From Ophiura sarsii (Eukaryota > Echinodermata > Ophiuroidea > Amphilepidida > Ophiuridae), in assembly GCA_035610835.1 (NCBI GenBank), contig CM069450.1, positions 27,959,503 to 28,023,502 on the forward strand: DNA of 64,000 nucleotides, given 5' to 3'. Within the stretch, counting starts at the first letter, position 1. Each line of letters starts with the position of its first letter. Below, piece after piece: positions 12,418-21,182 of this stretch. The notes under the pieces are model-generated. The model was not told where the DNA came from, did not search any database, and saw nothing but the letters and a program-made list of their open reading frames with translations. A program made the translations under genes and the position numbers.

Positions 12418-12690
12418 CTATTAACCCTAACCCCCCTGAGTGCTAAAAAATGCTAATCCAAAGTCCCTCTCCAAACGCATGCGCCGTCGGTTTTCGATGA
12501 CGTAGTCAACCGAGCCTATATAATGAGTGCAGTATACTGCACGAATGTGTAGCTGAGGGCCGTGGCTTAGTGTTAGGAAGGTGGGGCTCGAGAACGGAGG
12601 GTCCCCGGATCGAATCCCGGCAGGTTCCCGGAGATTTAGTTGGTGTTTTGTCCTCGAAAATTGTGATCCCGGTCAAAAATCCTAAACCGG
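12418..12690 (+). mobile_element. tRNA-derived SINE
   Basis: TTAACCCTAACCCCCCTGAG, GTTTTCGATGACGTAGTCAA, GCCTATATAATGAGTGCAG, then A box GGCCGTGGCTTAGTGTTAGG and B box CGGATCGAATCCCGGC. The two boxes and spacing match a tRNA. A 5' copy is at 61328-61485. The short open frames across it on both strands are not genes. Confidence 0.85.
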
Positions 12691-12965
12691 GGTTAGGGTT
12701 AACATGGTTTCTAGCAAATTTCAGCATTTTTAACTCAAAATTGACTTTTGTAGCCTGTCCAAGAATTTGTTTAAACCAAAATAGTGATTTTTTGCCATTT
12801 TGTCAAAAATCGACATTTTTAGTGAAATTTGATATCAAAAATGGAATCTCTGACTCATTTCCATTCCATAAATGTATACTTTTACATTCATCACAGTTAT
12901 AGTTTAAAAGTTACGGCGCTCTCTATTTTTCACATTTTGGGGTTTACACCTACCTTAATTAAGTA

Positions 12966-13690
12966 CATCATCGACCCTGAATATTTTTTATTATTTTGAG
13001 GGAGGAAAACAAATAAAATAAAATAAATATTTTTTAAAAAAATTAAAATTTGTTTTAAAAAATTATATAAATAAGGCTATTGAAAGTTGATTCCATGTTT
13101 CCCGTAACATTTGGTTCAAACCATAATGAGGTAACTTTTTCATTATTCATTATTTTGCATCAGTTCATTATTTACAAAATAACGAACATTTCAGGTGATC
13201 ATCGAAGTCGATTTCTATTTTTAGGTTCCAATTGACAGGCGCGTACCGCGACATGTGAGCCAGGGGGGCAGAAGTATGTCGTCCTGACAGTGGCGTAAAT
13301 TTTCGTAAAAGGTTGCCCCAATTTTTTTCCCAGTCAGTCACCTCGTGAATTTCACGTAAGTGGGGGGGGGGGGGGGGGGGTGGGGGGGAGGGGTTAAAAA
13401 AATTGCACGGTCACAAAATGGAAAATATCAAATAATGAATGATTTCGCTATTTTGGCATTCATAACGTGGTCGAAAAAAACCAAACGCTGGCGGGTTACG
13501 GGAAACATGGAGTCATGGAATCAACTTTCATCAGCCTAAAAATTGAACAAAGTGTTAAAGTTTATGACTGTTTGCTTTCATTTTCGTCTATTAAGTCCCC
13601 CAAAGCTGGTGATTTAAAATAAAAAAATCTCGACCAATCTACCCTATTTGTTTTTGTCATGTTAGGCCAATCAAACAATTTTCAGGCCTT
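12966..13690. mobile_element. TTAGGCC-type element, interrupted
   Basis: Body matches 8640-9050 (GACCCTGAATATTTTTTATT, GACTGTTTGCTTTCATTTTC) and ends GTTAGGCCAATCAAAC...TTTCAGGCCTTA. The left end is lost. Interrupted by 13081-13533. Confidence 0.8.
13081..13533. mobile_element. Nested inverted-repeat element
   Basis: Left GAAAGTTGATTCCATGTTTC with CCGTAAC, right GTTACGGGAAACATGGAG with GGAATCAACTTTC. It interrupts the element at 12966-13690. Contains the inverted pair CATTATTCATTATTTTG/CAAATAATGAATG and a poly-G tract (13362-13381). Confidence 0.8.
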
Positions 13691-13699
13691 ATTGTGTAC

Positions 13700-14325
13700 T
13701 TATTGGTGTACACACACCCTCTCCCATCACAAACCCCTCCCACATGCACAAACCCACTCAACCCCAACCCCAAACCTACGCCACCTTCCTTCCCACGATG
13801 CCCCCTCCACATCTAAACCACCCCTTCAACCTCCCCACCACAAATCCCCAACCCACCCACCCCCATGCCACCACAACCCGTTTGCCATCACAATCCCCAC
13901 CGCAAACTCCCTGCCCTTCCTATCCCCACCACAAACCCCTCCCCTTCCCATCCCACCATAAATTCCCTTCTTTTCCCATCTCCACCACAAGTCCACAAAC
14001 CCCATCCCACAAACCCCATCCCCTCCCATCCCCACCACAAAACCCCTCCCTTTCCCATCCCCACCACAAACCCCTTCCCTCTCATTCACAAAACCCCTCA
14101 CCCACCACAAAACCCCTCGCCCACCACAAACACCCTCGCACACCACAAACACCCTACCCACCCCACGGCCTACCCTCCCCACCCCATGCATCCACGCCAC
14201 CACAACCACCTCCCCATCACAATCCCCCACCCTAAACCCCCTCCCCTTCCCAACCGCACCAAAACACACACACCCACCACCACAAAACACCCCCCACCAC
14301 AAACACCCTACCCACCCCACCCTTT
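13700..14325 (+). repeat. CCCCACCACAAACCCC low-complexity tract
   Basis: About 620 bp almost free of G on the plus strand, built from variants of CCACAAACCCCTCCCC and TTCCCATCCCCACC. The minus strand has many GGGG/GGG runs and could form G-quadruplexes. Three frames stay open on both strands only because of the skewed composition. Confidence 0.9.
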
Positions 14326-14669
14326 TTATTATTTTTCAGAAGCCAAATTACAAGCTTTTTGCTAGAATTGTTTCAATATTCATATGGCAGCCCCTACTAT
14401 TTGTTATTTTTGGATTTTGTAAGAATGTTTTGTTTCAATAGTCGTATCACTATCTATAATCTATGCCAACGAGTGTTTCTCGCGTCTTTTTCATTGAAAT
14501 ATAGTTGAAAATGATGGACATTTACTCACACACAACAAAGACAAAGTATGTGAAGGATTTTTTGAAAATAACAAATAACAAAAAATTGGAGCGGCATCAT
14601 TTTAAACGATTTTGATTTTTTAATATTTTTTTTGCAATTTTGAGCTTTCTTAAATAGTCCTAAATGCAC

Positions 14670-14903
14670 GTACATGTACAATATTTGTTTGTGGTAATAT
14701 AGCACAGAATTAAGGTGTGAAAATAGTAAGAACAATATCAGAGTAGGCTCCAGGAATAATGTTGGTAATAACATTGTGTTGTTGTGGTACATGTACAATA
14801 TTTGTTTGTGGTAATATAGCACAGAATTAAGGTGTGAAAATAGTAAGAACAATATCAGAGTAGGCTCCAGGAATAATGTTGGTAATAACATTGTGTTGTT
14901 GTG
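14670..14903. repeat. 117-bp tandem duplication before a CARD-like exon
   Basis: Two practically identical 117-bp units (TACATGTACAATATTTGTTT ... AACATTGTGTTGTTGTG) at 14670-14786 and 14787-14903. The second unit runs to within 13 bp of the exon at 14916, so the branch-point region of that intron is duplicated. Confidence 0.92.
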
Positions 14904-14915
14904 TTCTTTTTTCAG

Positions 14916-14981
14916 TGATTAATCCGTCCATCCATCTAGACCATCTATTGTCAACTCAACATATCTTTAACAGCAAACAAG
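14916..14981 (+). CDS. CARD-like protein, exon 2 found
   Basis: 66 bp; acceptor TTTTTTCAG, donor CAAG|GTGAGT. Encodes INPSIHLDHLLSTQHIFNSK after a split Val codon; CARD helices 2-3. Phase 1 in, phase 1 out. The acceptor directly follows a 117-bp tandem duplication (14670-14903). Confidence 0.65.
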
Positions 14982-15187
14982 GTGAGTGGGTCAAAATGCA
15001 AATATTTGTTCTTGAAAACATTGGCACTAGAATTATGTCTTCGTTTTAAATGCACAGTTAAAACCAGTTAAATCGAATGCTACACTTCAAATTCACATTT
15101 GTTTAGGTAGTGGCCGTGTAGGCCTACATATACTACTGAAAATAGGTATATTTACTTTATGATATTTTCTTTTTCTTTTTTATTCAG

Positions 15188-15284
15188 AAGTCACCTTGAA
15201 AAATCATGGCAATGCGACAGAGAAAGATGTGGAGCTGTTAGTTGGCGATTTCCTGAAAGCCGCCCCTATAAAAAGGGAGGAAAG
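15188..15284 (+). CDS. CARD-like protein, exon 3 found
   Basis: 97 bp; acceptor TTTATTCAG. Encodes EVTLKNHGNATEKDVELLVG then DFLKAAPIKREE, matching the helix 3-4 part of a CARD (...EKVRELLDxLPRRG-type). CARDs are death-fold adaptors that pair in innate immune and cell-death signalling (for example in RIG-I/MDA5-, NLR- or caspase-type proteins). The donor GAAAG|GTAATA is weak; reading through it meets TAA after one codon, so the protein may end here. Confidence 0.65.
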
Positions 15285-15525
15285 GTAATAAACGTAATAA
15301 ATCCTTAACTATGGACTATTATAAAAGGACATTACAATACAGCTTGAACTAAGTGTGCAACCAACTACAATGACAGCACGGTGAATAGTAAGATGACTGT
15401 GCGAGGGCAGCGTGTTGATAGTCGGCATTTGCAACACAATGCTGAACATGCAGTCCCGTTGACTTTGTGCTGGCATCTCATTGTAGTCCCGATAAGGAAA
15501 AAAAAAAGTTGACTTGCCTTTTCAG

Positions 15526-16343
15526 CCCGGGGGGGCCAGTCAAACATAATGGTGTACACATGCGTGACCAAATTTTTTCCAGACACCCCCTAAACAAGTT
15601 TTACCCTGCAAGCAAAATTACCCCCTAAACAAGTTTTTAGCGCGCTTACCTTGCAAATTTTGACCCCTAAACAAGTTCTTGCCAGAATATGACCCCTAAA
15701 CAAGTTTTGTCTATTTAAAGAAGGTGTCCGACAAGCAAAACATTGTGCATTATATGTTTGAAAAAGAATTATCGCGCCCAAATCACGTAGTAATATAGAA
15801 CAAAACATCATACTTATCTTAAAAAACCGAATAAACACTGCCATCTCTCAACATGCCATTTTTAAAATTCGCGGCAATCGAAAGCCCGGCATCAATGAAG
15901 TCATAGTTATACAATGCACTTGCGTAAATTTGAGCACCAATAACCATGACGTCATTGATCCCGGGACTTTCGATCACCGCGAATTTTAAAAATGACATGT
16001 TGAGAGATGGCAGTTTTTTATTCATTTTTATGATAAGTATGTTTTGTTCTATATAACTTCGTGATTTGGGCTTGATAATTATTTTACTAACATATAATGC
16101 ACAATGTTGTGCTTGCTGGACACTTTCTTTAACGGGGAACAAAATAAGTTACCCTAAACACGTTCGACCTGTATTTTAAGCCGGGATTTTAAGCCACCCT
16201 TTTTCTTGAAAATCAGCGATTTTGATACCCTTAACGCGTCACGCGCGTGACGCGTCCAACACTGAAAAAACACCCCTTTTTACGCGTTTTTTTGGTCACG
16301 CATGTGTACAACATTATGTTTGACTGGCCCCCCCCCCCCCGGG
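15526..16343. mobile_element. Foldback element with 8-bp target duplication
   Basis: CTTTTCAG flanks both ends exactly. Left end CCCGGGGGGGCCAGTCAAAC, right end GTTTGACTGGCC with a C run and CCCGGG; the inverted ends extend through CACATGCGTGACC. Inside are four CCCCTAAACAAGTTTT repeats (15585-15710). The 8-bp duplication suggests the hAT or a similar superfamily. A TTAA element is inserted inside it. Confidence 0.88.
15719..16128. mobile_element. TTAA-flanked MITE, AGRAGGTGTCC family, inner element of the nest
   Basis: TTAA|AGAAGGTGTCCGACAAGC and GCTTGCTGGACACTTTCT|TTAA. Long inverted arms (GATGGCAGT...ATGTTGAGAGATGGCAG) nearly meet around 15920. A relative is at 17149-17416. Confidence 0.9.
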
Positions 16344-16956
16344 CTTTTCAGGGCCAGAGTCTGGGTCGGACGGTCGGATTTTTTTAAAAACATTTTTTTT
16401 AAATTTTACAGGGAGATACTACACAAAAACACATTTTAAAGATTTTTTTTTGATTTTTAAAAATCTTTTTATGATTTTTAAACAAGCAGATACTACTAGA
16501 AAACACGTTTTCATCTTTCTTTATTGTTGATTTTTTTGAAAAAAATAAATTGCGACCCTAGATTTCCGAAAATTCGGGTCGGTCGGAAAGGGCAAGTCAA
16601 CTTTTTTGTTTGTTGCCTAATGTAGAGGTCAGGGCGTTGAGGTTCGTTGATATCAGTCATTCTAATTGAAGCTGCTCTGTACCTGAACAAACCTGACACA
16701 CCCAAAGTAGATTAAATACTTAAGTTTCCGTTATAGGAAACCTTTTCGAACACCTATTTCAAAATAAAAATAATGTTTAACAATATGGTCAAATTCTGAA
16801 TATTGATACTTATTCGCTTTAGTGAACTGCTTCGCCCAAGAAGACTGAAATGGGTAATACAGGTTGTTGCAAAAAAAATGGTGGATGTAGAATTTAAAAT
16901 ATATTATACTGTTTGCCCCCTTCTTACCTATGTTAATTTAATGATTTATTTTACAG

Positions 16957-17023
16957 AAAGTTGATGCACCACATGTTGACGAAGAGGAACATGACAGAGG
17001 TGATGTCAGTGCAGATGATGTAG
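16957..17023 (+). CDS. CARD-like protein, possible last exon
   Basis: Acceptor ATTTTACAG. In phase with exon 3 it gives RKLMHHMLTKRNMTEVMSVQ and MM before a stop at 17021-17023. In another frame the same DNA gives a more protein-like acidic KVDAPHVDEEEHDRGDVSAD then DVGAEHIRRG and a stop (to 17049). The frame used depends on an exon I may have missed, so this exon is uncertain. In neither frame are CARD helices 5-6 evident. Confidence 0.4.
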
Positions 17024-17148
17024 GGGCTGAACACATCAGAAGAGGATAGGATTAAGAGACATTGTAGAGATAATTAGGGATTAAATCATGTTTCAGTGAA
17101 TGTGTATCACCAATCTGCCACAGGGTTTGTGTCGTCTGCACAGTTTAA

Positions 17149-17416
17149 AGGAGGTGTCCAGCAGCACATCATAGTGCATTTTATGTTAGAAAAATAATTA
17201 TTAAGCACAACTCATGAACAAACCATCATACTTATCATAAAAAAACGAATAAAAACTGCCTGGTGCCATCGCTCAACATACAATTTTTAAACATTTGTGG
17301 TGAATGAAAGTCTGGATATAAGTATGATGTTTTGTTCTGTATGTCTGCGCAATTTGGGTTCAATAATTATTTGTTTAACATGAAATGCACATTGTTGTGC
17401 TTCCTGGACACCTCCT
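17149..17416. mobile_element. TTAA-flanked MITE, AGGAGGTGTCCAGCA
   Basis: TTAA|AGGAGGTGTCCAGCA at the left and TGGACACCTCCT|TTAA at the right; arms contain ACCATCATACTTATCATAA / AAGTATGATGTTTTGTTC. It lies about 100 bp after the last possible CARD-like exon. Confidence 0.9.
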
Positions 17417-17619
17417 TTAAATAAAACGCATGAAAGGTAAGATGTGGATTGGTGATGCACATTTAAGGTAAAACATGATTTAAGATCTTTTTTAACTACT
17501 ACAAAGGATTTGAACACCATTTCATAAATAGACATGCATAATAAGAAGATAATTCATGTATATCATTTTCAATGTCATTTAAAACTATTTTCAAAAACCG
17601 TAACACTAATAGCAATCAA

Positions 17620-18520
17620 GTTCTTTTTAGTTTCAAAAGTCGATGCAAAAAGCGATCATTCCAAAACAACACACACTTCAACTAAGTTCTAATAGCGTGT
17701 AAACACTTGTGTATTGCGGTTTGATCAATGTACTGGTTTTCATAGCAGTGTCGTTTATCTCAAATAACAACGCTATGCTACAGTACTTTAGGCATGGGAG
17801 GTGACATCAACAACTCCACCAGACCTTAAGTACAGTAGCAAAGCACTTTCTTAATTTGAAATAAACCACGCTGTTATGGAAACTAGCACGCCAATTAAAC
17901 TGCAGCATGGGGATGTGTTTACAATATCGCAGTCTGCATCATTTTGAAATGCTTGCTGTTTGCATCGACTTTTGAACCTAAAAAGGAACTTGATTGTTAT
18001 TTGAATTTTAGAATTGGTTTTTAAAATAAAACGACTAACAATGTTCTCATTTCCTTTGTCTATTCTGTGAAGTGGCTTTCAAATGCTTGTTCGTTGTTGA
18101 AAGGGATTAAATCTTGCGTTCTGCCGCCCCCCCCCCCCCCCAATATGTTTATTTCACTCCGGCATTACAGTAGCAAATTTGAGATAAACCACACTGCTAT
18201 AATGGAAACCAGCACCTTGATGGAACTGCAGCACATGAATGTGTTTACACGATCGCAGTCCGCATTGTTTGAAATGCTTGCTGTTTACATTGACTTTTGA
18301 ACCTAAAATGAACTTGATTGTTATTTGAATTTCATCATTTATGTGTTGGTCTTAAAGATAAAAATAAATTACTTGCAATGTTCTCAATTCCATTGTTTAT
18401 TTTGTGAAGTGCCGTACAAATGCTTGTTTGTTAAAAATTGTTATTGAAAGGGATGAAATCAAGTTTCAGTGTTGTACAACACCAATTTACAAATTGCGTT
18501 CTGCCCGTCTTCATGTTTAT
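17620..18520. repeat. Local direct and inverted duplications
   Basis: 17855-18125 and 18175-18470 are diverged direct copies (TGCTTGCTGTTTGCATCGAC / TGCTTGCTGTTTACATTGAC). 17620-17770 is an inverted partial copy (GTTTTCATAGCAGTG...TTTATCTCAAAT). The piece AGGGATTAAATCATGTTTCA at 17075 also recurs near 18450. A poly-C run lies at 18126-18140. Confidence 0.75.
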
Positions 18521-18607
18521 TTCACTCGGGCATTGCCCTCATGAAATACAGCATGCAGACTAGTCAACGCTATTGTAGATGGGCGATACACATACGCTGA
18601 AACATAA

Positions 18608-19174
18608 CATCGCTATTCTTTCAAACCTTGTATCTCCATCCAGCCCTTCAGCATGTATAAAGTAATATACTTCCTATGTATGATCTTTAGGAGGTCTGCT
18701 CTTAACATTTTTAAAGGTAGATGACCCGATTTTCAACTTGATGTTTTCTATTTTATATGAAAGGTCATCCTTAAAATTGTTGCATTCCAAAGTTGGTTCT
18801 ATTTTTAGAAGGGCAAGGTCAAAAAACATGTGCCCATTGAGTAGTACACAGACTGGTTGCCAGTAATTCACCACATTTTAGCCTATAATTTCCAAATGAA
18901 ACATTTCTGGCCCCTAATATTTTACAGACATAATGAGAAAAATATAGGGATTCTTCTGATACCAAAATATCTTGATGTGAAAAAAAAATCATAGCCCCAA
19001 AAAAGTGATCGGGTCATATACCTTTAAGTGACACAATCATATCTATCAAAACCTTGTAAGTTCTCTTGTCCCGTAACGTGTATAAAGCAACTCTTCCTAT
19101 GCAAACCGTTGTCAGTTTTACTTTATACATGCTGAAGGATCAGAAAAACAAAAGGTTTTGAAAGAATAGCGACG
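18608..19174. mobile_element. MITE with 4-bp target duplication, containing a nested element
   Basis: Left CATCGCTATTCTTTCAAACC, right GGTTTTGAAAGAATAGCGAC with G; flanked by ATAA. Same family as 36976-37231 (GCATGTATAAAGTAAT, CTTTATACATGCTGAAGG). Interrupted by 18715-19023. Confidence 0.88.
18715..19023. mobile_element. TTAA-flanked MITE, AGGTAGATGACCCGAT family
   Basis: TTAA|AGGTAGATGACCCGAT and ATCGGGTCATATACCT|TTAA. Second copy at 57429-57783 shares TATCATATGAAAG-like inner arms. Nested in 18608-19174. Confidence 0.9.
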
Positions 19175-19554
19175 ATAATTGAATCCCTTATTTAAAGCTC
19201 CAGGCATCTATCTACAAATGGTGGACAAACTTACTGAATCATACTACATGTAGATATTATTTGCATCATGCATAATATATGGTTTTATATTAATAAAAAG
19301 GGCATCGTCAAAATTACATTTTTACGTTTCATATCGTTTTTCTTTGTTATATCAACTGATTTATACGAACAATAATTGAAAATACATTTAACCATAATTT
19401 TGAAAAGGAATCGGAGTCTTCTGAACAAGGATCAAGAGTAAAAGGCATTTATAACATTTAGTATTGCAGCGCCCTCTATTGCTCAAACGTGGAACGTATG
19501 TGGAACATCTTACAAGGCTAAATCAGTTACCATAGTTATTTTCACATTTTATTC

Positions 19555-19975
19555 ACGTTTTTAAAACGTTAAATGTAAACGTTTCTAGAACGTATTAAAA
19601 AACCCTTTTAAACGTTTTTAAAATGTTTTAAAAACGTATTTGAAACATCTTACATGACTGAATCAATAGTTATTTTCACGTTTTTAAAACGTTCAATGTA
19701 AACGTTAGTAGAACGTATAAAAAACCTTTAAAAAACGGTTTTAAAATGTTTTTAAAACGTATCTGAAACACCTTGCAAGACTAAGTAAATGAAACATGGT
19801 TATTTTCACGTTATAATAACGTTTTAAAAACGTTACATGGAAACGTTATTAAAACCCCTAACAAACTCCACACATATACGTTTTTAATACGTAATATCAA
19901 AACGTTTTTTACACCAACTTGAAACGTATTTTTAACGTTTAAAAACCGTAAAATGGCCAGCTGGGAACCAAAAAA
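19555..19975. repeat. Cluster of AACGTT palindromes, copy B
   Basis: Same word structure as 10506-11130 (TTTTTAAAACGTT, AACGTTTTAAAAACGTT). It ends near AAAATGGCCAGCTGGGAACC and is followed at once by the non-LTR 3' UTR, here on the opposite side compared with copy A. Confidence 0.8.
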
Positions 19976-20108
19976 AGAAAAAGGCACACATAAACCCCCT
20001 TTACCACACAATATGAAAACACATGTATCCACTAAGCATGCACTCATACACAAACTCACAAGCCCCCCTTCCAAATAAAAATTGCACATGAAAAGAACTA
20101 TTAGCCCT

Positions 20109-20149
<41 letters not shown>

Positions 20150-20259
20150 ACCCCCACCCCAATAATGATATTGACCTAATATTGCACATTATCAAATAAT
20201 AACAACATGTAAATGTAAACAGTACATAAAATCACAATACATGTATACTGGGCAGTCAC
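19976..20259 (-). mobile_element. Non-LTR retrotransposon 3' UTR
   Basis: Matches 10225-10500 (CACACAAACTCACAAGCCC, CATGTAAATGT, ACATGTATACTGGGCAGT). Contains a ~40-bp poly-C run at 20110-20149 plus CCCCCACCCC. It is the 3' side of the coding remnant at 20260-20580. Confidence 0.75.
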
Positions 20260-20720
20260 CTAAAATGAATTGTTCAAAAGATTGACAAAATAAGGCACAG
20301 GGCTGTTCTGAAAGCGGGATGTTCTAAATGATAATTGTGAAACTGAATCTGCATTACGTAGTCTTCTGCCATGAACTTCAAATCTGGTGTTGGGAAGGAT
20401 ATGTTTTGTTCTGATATTGTCGGCCAGGCCTGATGCAAATTTAAGACACTGTTTTGTTCTTCTACAAGCAAGGGATTCAAGTTGACAAGCAGACAAAGCA
20501 TCATCATAAGATGAGTAATCACGGCCAAGGATGGTTTTACATGCCCTTTTCTGAATTCTTTCAATTTCACACCATCACTCTTTTATTAATTTGATCTCTG
20601 CAACGAGCATAATGAACTTGTCCCTGTACAGGTTGAACAAATGATTTAAATACAGACGCCCAAGGGCGCTGAACAATATAGCCACATGAGGACCAAAGAT
20701 TTTAAATCTATGTGAGGACA
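20260..20720 (-). pseudogene. Non-LTR retrotransposon reverse transcriptase, C-terminal remnant
   Basis: Minus strand: EIERIQKRACKTILGRDYSS, YDDALSACQLESLACRRTKQ, CLKFASGLADNIRTKHILP and SFRTSRFQNSPVPYFVNLLN, then a stop at 20260. The order RIQKRACK-ILG-Y-SYDDAL-L-RR--LCLKFA--H-LP---R-SRFQNSPIPY--LLN is the usual end of the ORF2 protein of jockey/CR1-like elements (by memory of the family). Upstream (20580-20720) the frame is broken. Confidence 0.8.
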
Positions 20721-21182
20721 TAGTGTCACAAGGCCCTATCTGTAATAGCTGCCAGCCATTATATATGTTTTTGTCATATGCTGAGCAATTGGTATAAATA
20801 AGATGTAACTCGGAGCAGCTATTGCCGGAATGGTTTTTTTTGTTGAGCTACCTAATGATGTAAAAAGTTGCTGGTGAAAGGACAAAAAGCCTCATATTAC
20901 CATGGGTCAATCATTAGACAGGATGTGTAATAATGAGCCTATTGTATCACACTGACCTTTATAGATGTAAGAAATAGCAGGTCAGTTTGTGTTTGGCTGG
21001 TCACAAGTCCACACTGCTGGGCAGCAAGTTTCTCAATACAGAGGATTTCTTGCTCTATTGACGACTAGAGTTTTCAGAATTAGTCTCTACCTTCATCAGA
21101 CTATAACTACTCTTTTGACATCATTTTTTGAAGTTATCTGACCATCCAAGTGTTGCATCCCAGCCTAGACCACTCAGTCATC
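20721..21182 (+). promoter_or_regulatory. Putative upstream region of the carbonic-anhydrase-like gene
   Basis: Non-repetitive stretch before the ATG at 21183. TATAAATA occurs at about 20793, roughly 390 bp upstream, and ACTATAACTAC at about 21102. No defined promoter can be shown, and a 5' UTR intron cannot be excluded. Confidence 0.25.

Larger units (their letters stand above)
15495..16617. mobile_element. Outer element of a three-level nest (AAGTTGACTTGCC ends)
   Basis: AAAAAAAAGTTGACTTGCC at the left and GGCAAGTCAACTTTTTT with GTTTGTTGCCTAA at the right are inverted. GGTCGGTCGG lies inside the right end, as in the TTAGGC family. Interrupted by the foldback at 15526-16343. Confidence 0.75.

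Noticed and set aside
12506..12902. 110-codon plus and 73-codon minus open frames
   Set aside because: They overlap a tRNA-derived SINE with clear A and B boxes.
13659..14365. Pro/His-rich and Gly/Trp-rich open frames of 100-166 codons
   Set aside because: Produced by the G-free low-complexity tract; open in several frames and on both strands at once.
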